Shown: positions 20,501 through 25,093 of the stretch, in pieces | How positions within the stretch are numbered: position 1 is the first letter of the stretch | Layout of the letters: the number at the start of each line of letters is the position of its first letter | Assembly: GCA_008931825.1 (NCBI GenBank) | Contig: QXVZ01015380.1 | Coordinates: 445 to 27,294, forward strand | Direction of reading: 5' to 3' | Length of the DNA stretch: 26,850 bases | From: Phallusia fumigata | Taxonomy: Eukaryota > Chordata > Ascidiacea > Phlebobranchia > Ascidiidae | The notes under the pieces: generated by a model | Seen by the model: only the letters and a program-made list of their open reading frames with translations | Databases searched by the model: none | What the model was told of the DNA's origin: nothing | Made by a program: the position numbers and the translations under genes

Positions 20501-21399
20501 CACGTGCAAAAAAAACAGATGCTGCAAGCATTGATTGCTCGTGCTCAAAATTATTACTAAGGTGTGTCTTAGTCACCAGAACACCGGAACGGTGTAGGCT
20601 CGTTAGTCTCAACCTTATAAGGTTTCAACGAAGGATAGCACTACGGTACGCAGCAAAAATCATCCAAAGGTACAGTACGCCCTTCGCAACGAGATACGCT
20701 CATCTCAGTACGTACCGTACCGTTTCCTTTCTTTTACAATGGTGTCAGTACAGTACGGTACGCATCAAAAATCTTTAAATGATACGCCCTTCATAACAAG
20801 GTGCGTGGTGTGCACAACTTAATACGTGTGGTACCGTACCGACATCCTTCGGTTCCAATAAATATTGTAATGATTTTTTTGTAATTCCTTAGGTGTATGA
20901 TTTTAGTTTACACCGAATAGTCATTATTCTGGTATCTTGCCACAACAGTTTACGCTGTTTTGTTATTAGGTCGTTTTCGACGCCAGGTTTTAATCTAAAA
21001 AAGGGAGGCCGTTGGCGCTGATAATAGACTTTAAAATACTTCGTAGTCTCATAGAGGTGGTTTTGACCTCAGTCAAGCCACTCTTTGCCGTATTTGGAAA
21101 TCTATGCCTATTATGATGTATTGTATGCAACGACAAAAGTAAATCTAGCGAACAAGTACACATCTAAAGACATTAAAACGCTCAAACTTTCGTGACAGGG
21201 AATTTTCTTCTTTTACATCACGTGCGTGAAGAGGGAGGATATGCTCAACTTTTGGTGGGGTCCCATTAGGAGGAGATTTAATCGATACAGAAAATATGGC
21301 AAAAACATTGAAAAAAGAACGCTATCGTCGTCTTCTGCAGCGGTCACCAAGTCGAGTGGGGTTTCTACTACCAGCCCAATTCATGTCAACGAGTCTTAA
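8536..21399 (+). CDS. Gene B: CCP-array SEA-HRM-GAIN adhesion GPCR (complete)
   Basis: Complete paralogue of gene A with sushi domains in place of EGFs. Exons: 8536-8596 signal peptide, 8946-8999 microexon, 9217-9396 CCP1, a CCP array to 14770, then 15028-15199, 15284-15393, 15743-15832, 15897-16027, 16542-16685, 17508-17723, 18167-18376, 18643-18762, 18944-19081, 19154-19263, 19512-19719, 19780-19924, 20001-20164, 20310-20480 and 21199-21399. With the repeated block counted once, 28 exons give 4491 nt, an exact frame of 1496 residues. The 15 core exons match those of gene A in order and phase; ten are identical in length (90, 131, 120, 138, 110, 208, 145, 164, 171 and 119/110-class neighbours excluded from the identical set except where stated per domain). 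The GPS cleavage tripeptide and seven helices are intact. The product should be a cell-surface receptor; its ligand is unknown. CCP repeats are typical of complement regulators, and a recognition role here is inference. Confidence 0.92.
8707..8832. mobile_element. Short hAT-like MITE with GTACGG-rich ends
   Basis: The left end CAGTAGGATGGCAGTACGG and the right end, read in reverse complement, CAGGGGTGCCAGTACGG are inverted copies with small gaps. The interior has ACGCAGCAAAAATCAT, also found at 20648-20663. About 126 bp with no coding capacity. I see no clear 8-bp target duplication. It lies in the first intron of gene B (8597-8945). Confidence 0.55.
8946..8999 (+). CDS. Gene B microexon: N-terminal di-cysteine motif
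   Basis: A 54-nt phase 1-1 exon between ttttcag and gtacgc encodes GFGGIVICPLLRISGCWE. Gene C has a 51-nt counterpart (23823-23873) with ICPLLKISGC. The conserved core C-P-L-L-[KR]-I-S-G-C sits just after the signal peptide and before CCP1. Its two cysteines could pair with each other. I do not recognise it as a known domain. Confidence 0.75.
9217..9396 (+). CDS. Gene B CCP1 (sushi) exon
   Basis: 180 nt, phase 1-1. ECDDPPKVENVTN, YPTSGPYFANSTVKYTC, GFKLIGSAIITC, GTWTSAPSC. It has the four CCP cysteines and the Trp before Cys IV. It is closer to the gene C CCPs (GTWTQAPSC) than to the downstream array (GEWTTQPQC), so it is probably the ancestral first sushi of this subfamily. Confidence 0.94.
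9397..10291 (+). other. Gene B intron between CCP1 and CCP2
   Basis: About 895 nt, the longest intron of the CCP region. It holds the small inverted-repeat element at 10060-10153 and otherwise AT-rich sequence. The short ORFs at about 9742-9936 show no domain. Confidence 0.7.
10060..10153. mobile_element. Small inverted-repeat element (CAGGGGCGTAG type)
   Basis: The left arm AGGTGACGGAGCTCTGCAGG and the reverse complement of the right arm AGGGGCGTAGTGCTGCAGG pair with one or two gaps, and CTGCAGGAGC is exact. About 94 bp. The right arm reappears directly after the N gap (11894-11929), where the second copy of the CCP block begins. A similar CAGGGGCGTAGCC end occurs at 21501. Confidence 0.5.
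10292..11830 (+). CDS. Gene B CCP2 to CCP7, first assembled copy
   Basis: Sushi exons, all phase 1-1: CCP2 10292-10483 (192 nt), CCP3 10614-10799, CCP4 10859-11137 (inflated by the 93-nt artefact at 10980), CCP5 11232-11417, CCP6 11510-11695 and CCP7 from 11788, cut by the gap after 43 nt. CCP3, CCP5 and CCP6 are exactly 186 nt. Typical landmarks are VCPNP, NMASF-x-PSSGPY, VTYTC-x-AGYKI, TCQ-x-SGEWTT-x-PQCQ. As assembled, CCP4 cannot encode a proper sushi fold because its first half is repeated. This block and 12069-13657 are probably two versions of one locus. Confidence 0.9.
10888..11072. repeat. 92-nt direct duplication across a single N (assembly join)
   Basis: 10888-10979 and 10981-11072 are identical, separated only by N at 10980. 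The second copy continues through the rest of CCP4. This is what two overlapping contigs abutted without merging look like. Removing 93 nt restores a 186-nt CCP exon. Confidence 0.93.
11831..11893. other. Assembly gap (63 N)
   Basis: Undetermined bases inside CCP7. The sequence to the right restarts at a point homologous to 10119, inside the intron before CCP2, not at the rest of CCP7. Confidence 0.99.
12069..13657 (+). CDS. Gene B CCP2 to CCP7, second assembled copy
   Basis: Exons 12069-12260 (192 nt), 12391-12576, 12636-12821, 12916-13101, 13194-13379 and 13472-13657 (186 nt each), all phase 1-1 with full four-cysteine sushi patterns. This copy has no Ns and continues into CCP8, so it is the better version for a gene model. 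Compared with the first copy, CCP3 is identical in protein, CCP2 differs by one residue, CCP6 by two, CCP5 by about three and CCP4 by six of 62. Intron sequences also match copy 1 closely. Confidence 0.93.
13752..14770 (+). CDS. Gene B CCP8 to CCP11
   Basis: Exons 13752-13937, 14032-14217, 14308-14493 and 14585-14770, each 186 nt and phase 1-1, each with four cysteines and the GEW Trp. CCP8 is closest to CCP4 (both end TPECQKI with ITCQFTGEW), and its following intron also matches (starting gtatgttta). CCP10 resembles CCP7 together with its intron (gtatattca). This points to duplication of multi-exon blocks. CCP11 ends CQQN and is spliced at AATA|gtaagc into the SEA domain. Confidence 0.95.
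14771..15027 (+). other. Gene B intron, CCP11 to SEA
   Basis: 257 nt between AATA|gtaagc and gctgtttcag|ATG. No element recognised. Confidence 0.7.
15028..15393 (+). CDS. Gene B SEA domain (two exons)
   Basis: Exons 15028-15199 and 15284-15393 (172 and 110 nt against 163 and 119 in gene A, same phases). YLLHEFAQNFSSNSF, LSQKLKKNLLRAFQSG, VIIQNVSNSIVR, VIFKVFHPPNVFLTTYQTFL, LEGVPRT. The helix-then-strand pattern and the xSIVR turn fit SEA. Asn replaces the Gly of the G-S cleavage site, so this copy is less likely to self-cleave there. Confidence 0.82.
15743..16027 (+). CDS. Gene B hormone-receptor-like Cys module (two exons)
   Basis: Exons 15743-15832 and 15897-16027, lengths identical to gene A. 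FCRSISVGGFIFPDVTANKL, then ETCPKGFSQASLRCIP, then FDLTSLAVVKCQTTIRHLL. The four cysteines and the FPDV and CPKG-x-SQASLRC-x-P cores are conserved between the paralogues, so this is a constrained module rather than a free linker. Confidence 0.65.
16028..16541 (+). other. Gene B intron with a 27-nt tandem pair
   Basis: About 510 nt. At 16234-16260 and 16261-16286 a 27-nt unit beginning ATGAATATG and containing GGTAAAACGCG occurs twice with three or four differences. No exon is recognised. Confidence 0.65.
16542..18762 (+). CDS. Gene B GAIN domain (four exons)
   Basis: Exons 16542-16685, 17508-17723, 18167-18376 and 18643-18762, all phase 0. Subdomain A: VEELTSALQIITSGSTL, VTESTLVNVVTVISSL, LTENIIQALSYFAHHVLF. 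Subdomain [62 protein letters not shown]. The Asn-rich insert of gene A is missing. Exon 2 exists in two versions around the N at 17351; the second (17508-17723) is complete and joins correctly to the rest, and the first (17167-17350) is truncated by the join. Confidence 0.87.
17011..17691. repeat. 340-nt duplication across a single N at 17351 (haplotype join)
   Basis: 17011-17350 and 17352-17691 align without gaps and differ at about nine sites (2.6%). Four fall in the GAIN exon, three of them amino-acid changes (Met/Val, His/Gln, Arg/His). Equal length and an N at the junction indicate two alleles placed in tandem rather than a real duplication. Confidence 0.85.
17724..18166 (+). other. Gene B intron within GAIN
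   Basis: About 440 nt between AAAG|gtaagt and ttacag|GTT. No domain, repeat or RNA recognised. The preceding intron (16686-17507) is inflated by the duplicated 17011-17350 segment. Confidence 0.65.
18944..19081 (+). CDS. Gene B GPS motif and tethered agonist
   Basis: 46 codons, phase 0: [36 protein letters not shown]. All four cysteines and the H-L-T cleavage site are present. The predicted new N-terminus is TSFALLVSTIEIP, differing from gene A by Asn to Ser at position 2 of the agonist. Confidence 0.96.
19154..21399 (+). CDS. Gene B seven-transmembrane domain and tail (six exons)
   Basis: Exons 19154-19263 (TM1), 19512-19719 (TM2-TM3), 19780-19924 (TM4), 20001-20164 (TM5), 20310-20480 (TM6 and most of TM7) and 21199-21399 (end and tail). 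Lengths equal gene A in all but the last exon (201 against 207 nt). Landmarks: [99 protein letters not shown]-type TM7, [12 protein letters not shown]. The tail is basic (PIRRRFNRYRKYGKNIEKR), then Ser/Thr-rich, ending VNES. The homologous TM1-TM2 donor is a normal GT. Confidence 0.94.
20481..21198 (+). other. Gene B TM6-TM7 intron
   Basis: About 720 nt. It holds two decayed copies of the GTACGG-type MITE (20632-20850) and otherwise nothing recognised. The homologous gene A intron carries SINE sequence instead, so both genes gathered repeats independently in this intron. Confidence 0.7.
20632..20850. mobile_element. Two decayed copies of the GTACGG-type MITE
   Basis: GGTACGCAGCAAAAATCAT at about 20645 and GGTACGCATCAAAAATCTTT at about 20757 are each followed by ACGCCCTTC-x-x-AAC-AAGG/GAG and end in GTACCGTACCG. 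The same order is seen in the element at 8707-8832 (ACGCAGCAAAAATCAT, CTTCGCAACGAGG, GCACAACTTA). At least three copies of one family therefore lie in gene B introns. Confidence 0.6.
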
Positions 21400-21500
21400 T
21401 TGCTTGCCATATGTCAGTATATACGTACATGTTGATATCATGTTAGGACCAGTCCAATAGCGTGAATTTTATAGTGTCATTTCAACAGCTGTAACCCAAT

Positions 21501-21657
21501 CAGGGGCGTAGCCAGGTGGGGGGGGGAGGAGGGACCATGACCGCTCCCAAATTTCGAAATTGTACCTTAATGTAGGAAACTTGTGGAAAAAAATTCAATT
21601 AAACTGGGTTACTTGGCCTCCTCAAAATTTTGGGCTTGCTACTCTATTAAACCCCTT
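21501..21657. mobile_element. Decayed DNA-transposon-like fragment
   Basis: It begins CAGGGGCGTAGCCAGGTGGG and runs into poly-G, a left end seen on many animal non-autonomous DNA elements. About 150 nt later CTTGCTAC followed by CCCCTTTG could be the degraded right end. Ends and class are uncertain. Confidence 0.4.
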
Positions 21658-21871
21658 TGAATATTTTTAAGTTAAAAAATACATTTATACTTTCCAAACA
21701 GTGTGGTGTGTTTTTGTGGCCTAACTGTCAAACGAAATATAACACAGTTAGTGCAACTTTTTACGCAAACTCATTCCCAGCTTTAAACTTCCAAAACCCA
21801 ATGCAAAAGTACAACACAACAGGCAACGACGCTAAAAATTTCCAACACCCAAATTTGTTTTTCAACATTGT

Positions 21872-21877
21872 AATAAA
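21872..21877 (+). terminator. Possible gene B polyadenylation signal
   Basis: AATAAA about 470 nt after the gene B stop codon. It is the first canonical hexamer I noticed downstream, but it lies beyond a repeat fragment and no downstream GT-rich element is obvious. Confidence 0.2.
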
Positions 21878-22812
21878 TTAAAAGCATGACTGTAAATTAA
21901 TGATTGCGAAGGATGAACGCCCGCTTTGAAAATATAAGTCTTAACGGGTCTTACATCTTAACTGAACTCTGCATATAGGTGACCCAACTGCGACCCTTGA
22001 GGTATGATTAAAACACTATCGCCTGTGTATGCCGTATTAATTTGGTGACAGCTGACACCGTCCTTAGCGACTAGTCATGTATGACAACTTACTAATCAAT
22101 CATTGGTGGGCGTCACTTGCACTGCGGTAATTTTCATGTTACAACATGACTCATATTATTACTTAGGCTACACATTGCAGCTGGGCTATTAAAGCGTCAT
22201 TGCGACGTAACAAGCATAAAACAAAAAAAATGTCTGTAAAGCTAAAGTCGGCCAATGCAAGCTGTGCAAAGCAACTACAGGTAAATTTTTACGCCAAAAT
22301 GTTAAAAGTCACGTTCCCTAAAAAGAATCAGAGACGCTTGATTTACACATAAAATGTATCAAAGTTTTGATTAACGTTACTCTAGTTCAAATGGCAAAAA
22401 GAACAGAAAAAATAGAAACTTGGCATGTACTTAAGAAATATGGAAAGTTTTGATAGCTCAAAGTAACTTATAGTTTGTTTTATGGGCGCCAGCACGTAAT
22501 TTTGCAAAATGTATTTTTGATTATATGTGTTTTATCAACATATAAACGAGTGCATGCTTTACGGTTTGCCCCCTCTTGAAAACTATTCTGCAGTTAGTTC
22601 CATATCCGCTTTCTAACAAGATCAAAAGTGCAGCGTGGCACTGCAGAGACTATACCATACAAATCGCTTTGTCACACGTTTTGTCCAAGAAACAATTGCA
22701 TACGACATGCAGTGACTGATTACAACACTCGCAACCGCATCAGTTATGCCGTTTGACTAACTCGTATGACTCACCAACCCCTGCGCAAACTGTCAAAATA
22801 CTGTAACAATAT

Positions 22813-22900
22813 GTGATTCACGGCCCTCCAGAAATACATCAACGCAATTCGCAGATTTTCATTGACTTGCAACAAGTCAAGGAGAGAAGACAAGCCAAAA
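22813..22900 (+). promoter_or_regulatory. Gene C proximal promoter / 5'UTR conserved with gene B
   Basis: GTGATTCACG at 22813-22822, 88 nt before the ATG, then ACTTGCAACAAG and GACAAGCCAAAA. The same blocks in the same order lie before gene B (8457-8535). Conservation shows common descent of the promoter; function is inferred. Confidence 0.45.
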
Positions 22901-22961
22901 ATGGATCGTCAATGGATTTTTGCTATTTTCGCTTTCTTCCGTTTCGTCAGTAAAGTTGAAG
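22901..22961 (+). CDS. Gene C signal-peptide exon
   Basis: 61 nt, ATG to GAAG|gtacta, phase 1. It encodes MDRQWIFAIFAFFRFVSK followed by VEG, a short hydrophobic signal sequence interrupted by one Arg. Length, phase and several residues match the first exon of gene B. Confidence 0.75.
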
Positions 22962-25093
22962 GTACTAAACAAATTATTTGTAGATAAAAAAACCTATGAA
23001 GCAATTTCGAATGTTTGTTTTCGACGGGAGACAATAAATAGTATTTCACGCTTAGAGCAGGCGGGTATTATAGCGTTAAAAAAATTTTCTACCGAACAAA
23101 GTTTGTGTCCTTCGAAAACTACTTTAAAAAATTAACATAGACTTTGCGTTAAAGACCGTATGTTTTAACTATTAGTGAACTTATCCAACGGGGTTTCAAA
23201 TAGACGACATTCCATAAAATGTACTGTAAGACAAATGTTTCTTAATCCAGAACAGTGGTTCTCAAAGTGGGTTTTACCGGTCCCTTAGAGGTCCGTGAGA
23301 CGATTATAGGGGATCGCGTAGCCTCTTATCTCTCTTAGTGGATGATATTTCGCGTGACCGCACAGTGCTGCTTCGTAAATACGGTTGTAACGCAAAGCGT
23401 CGTTGGTTTCAAGTTGAGTTAAATTTTGAGTGGACCGCGAGTCATCGAAAAAAATGGCCAGGGACCGTTGTACAAATAATTTAAAAAAGTTTTAGAACCA
23501 CTGATCTAGAACTAATAGGCTGAATAGTTAATCAAAAGTTGTTTTATTGTGCAGCACATTTTGTTGCTTTATCGGCTCGTTACACGGTAAATCACATCGT
23601 CAAAATGTTATTTGATATGGGCCACTTCCGCACAACGAATATATGCGATTGCAACAGGGCGTGTCAAAATTGGACATTTTATTATCGCGGTGCAAACGCA
23701 AAAGAAATACGTACAGATCTAACATGCCTAACTTTGCTGGCCATGTGGATAATTTAAAACACAACCATTGCTTTGTTCATCCTTCTGTTGTTGATGATTA
23801 ACAACTTATTTTAATGTTTCAGGTGTTCCTGCTGTAATTTGTCCACTGCTCAAAATTTCAGGATGTGGACAAGGTACGGAACTGTTTGCAGGATACCCAC
23901 TTTTATGAACGAATACATTATTACAATGACCAAAGCGTTTTAAATATTTAAGAAGTAGTTTACATTATAGCAAGTAACTTGCAATATGTTTAGGTTTGAA
24001 AAAAGTTGTCCAAACATTAAAAAGAAAACAATGTCTTTGTTTTGAAGAGTGTAGCAGTCCCCCAAGTGTGAGAAACATGGCAAAGGTCGTCCCCAGCTTT
24101 GGACCATACTTAGCAGATAGTACTGCCACATATACTTGTGCTTCTGGATACAAATTAACTGGATCTGCAACAATTGAATGTACACCACTTGGAACATGGA
24201 CACAAGCACCTTCGTGCATAAAAATTGCAGGTAATACCCCAATCGATTGATTATTTTCTAAATCAAATCCCACGAAATCATGCAAAGCCATGGACAGATT
24301 AATTACAATTAGTAACTTTGTTTTTAAGTTATGATATCAAGAAAAAGCGAGTTGCACAAAAAATGTGCAGAGCGTAACACAATACAAGAAAATTTACAAA
24401 GAACTTGGTAGAGACAACATAGGCTATATCAAGCCTTGGCATAGTAAGTGGCCAAAAAAGTTGAACCGCAAGTTGACTTTTCTTTTTCTAATTCAGCACA
24501 TGATTGTGCCTGAGCCTGAATCGTAGCATTGCCTTGAGCATGGTTAGTCGTAAATACGGTAAACAAACGTTGAATTTACACAATTTAAACTTTCATCGTC
24601 CAATAAAGGGCGTTAAATCTTTTGGAATTGGTTTTCAATGTGGCAAAGAAGCTACAGGTTTGAAAATATTCATTTGAACACCAAAAAGGAAAAAAATGTT
24701 TTGGTTTGTAGGTTGTGGCAATCCACCAAGTGTTGAAAACATGCAAATTTATCTCTCAACGGCACCGCCATATTTAGAAGGTAGCATTGCCACATACTTT
24801 TGTGCCTCTGGATACGAATTAACTGGATCCGCAACAATTACTTGTACATCATTTGGAACATGGACACAAGCACCTTCGTGCATAAAAAGTGCAGGTAATT
24901 CCCCAATCGATTAATTATTTTCCAAATCAAATCCCACGAAATCATGCAACGCCATGGACAGCTTAATTACAATTAGTAACTCTATTTTTAAGTTATCGTA
25001 TCAAGAAAAAGCGAGTTGCACAAAAAATGTGCACAATTACATGTACACCACTTGGAACATGGACACAAGCACCTTCGTGCATAACTAGTGCAG
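22901..25093 (+). CDS. Gene C: 5' part of a third CCP-type paralogue
   Basis: Exons supported: 22901-22961 signal peptide, 23823-23873 microexon, 24048-24230 CCP1, 24712-24894 CCP2. All are phase 1-1 after the first, as in gene B. MDRQWIFAIFAFF begins a signal peptide; ICPLLKISGC is the shared microexon motif; both CCPs have four cysteines with GTWTQAPSC. A third CCP is broken at 25034-25093. No SEA, GAIN or 7TM exon is visible up to 26850, so either the core lies beyond the window or this is a truncated or secreted copy. That it is an adhesion GPCR is inferred from the first exons alone. Confidence 0.72.
23245..23511. mobile_element. hAT-type MITE with 8-bp target duplication
   Basis: The element at 23253-23503 (251 bp) starts CAGTGGTTCTCAAAGT and ends AGTTTTAGAACCACTG, giving 16-bp terminal inverted repeats with about 14 matches. 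It is flanked by ATCCAGAA (23245-23252) and ATCTAGAA (23504-23511), an 8-bp target-site duplication with one change. CAGNGGTTCTCAAA ends and an 8-bp duplication are characteristic of hAT transposons. There is no transposase ORF, so it is non-autonomous. Confidence 0.85.
23555..23689 (+). CDS. Possible cassette exon in gene C intron 1
   Basis: Between a good acceptor (gttttattgtgcag) and a weak donor (CGCG|gtgcaa) lie 135 nt, open in the frame set by the signal exon and symmetric phase 1-1. They encode about 45 residues including TTNICDCNRACQNWTFYYRG. No domain is recognised and gene B has no counterpart, so it may be chance. Confidence 0.25.
23823..23873 (+). CDS. Gene C microexon: N-terminal di-cysteine motif
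   Basis: 51 nt, phase 1-1, between tgtttcag and gtacgg. It encodes GVPAVICPLLKISGCGQ, matching the gene B microexon in ICPLL-[KR]-ISGC. It is the second instance of this short module between signal peptide and first sushi. Confidence 0.72.
24048..24230 (+). CDS. Gene C CCP1 exon
   Basis: 183 nt, phase 1-1, after tgttttgaag. CSSPPSVRNMAKVVPSFGPY, ATYTCASGYKLTGSATIEC, GTWTQAPSCIKIA. It has four cysteines and Trp before Cys IV. It is close to gene B CCP1 and to the next exon. Confidence 0.92.
24231..24711 (+). other. Gene C intron between CCP1 and CCP2
   Basis: 481 nt. Its first 139 nt (24231-24369) recur with few changes at 24895-25033 after CCP2, so exon and flanking intron duplicated together. 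The remainder is AT-rich with nothing recognised. Confidence 0.75.
24712..24894 (+). CDS. Gene C CCP2 exon
   Basis: 183 nt, phase 1-1, after ggtttgtag. CGNPPSVENMQIYLSTAPPY, ATYFCASGYELTGSATITC, GTWTQAPSCIKSA. Full sushi pattern, and a tandem duplicate of CCP1 with its intron. Confidence 0.92.
25034..25093 (+). pseudogene. Gene C CCP3 remnant (3' half exon)
   Basis: Sixty nt encode ITCTPLGTWTQAPSCITSA, the second half of a gene C sushi with Cys III and Cys IV only, followed by the usual donor gtaatt. Directly upstream is intron sequence ending AAATGTGCA, with no AG acceptor. The first half of the exon and its acceptor are missing. TGCA at the breakpoint lies beside GCA in both parents, suggesting a microhomology deletion or a misjoin. 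Confidence 0.75.

Larger units (their letters stand above)
21400..22900. other. Intergenic, gene B to gene C
   Basis: About 1.5 kb. It holds a repeat fragment at 21501-21657 and a possible polyadenylation hexamer at 21872, then AT-rich sequence with no domain. The ORF at about 21657-21881 has no recognisable content. The last 90 nt share motifs with the gene B promoter. Confidence 0.7.
22962..23822 (+). other. Gene C first intron
   Basis: 861 nt from GAAG|gtacta to tgtttcag|GTG. It contains the hAT MITE at 23253-23503 and a possible cassette exon at 23555-23689. The rest is AT-rich and shows nothing else. Confidence 0.65.
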
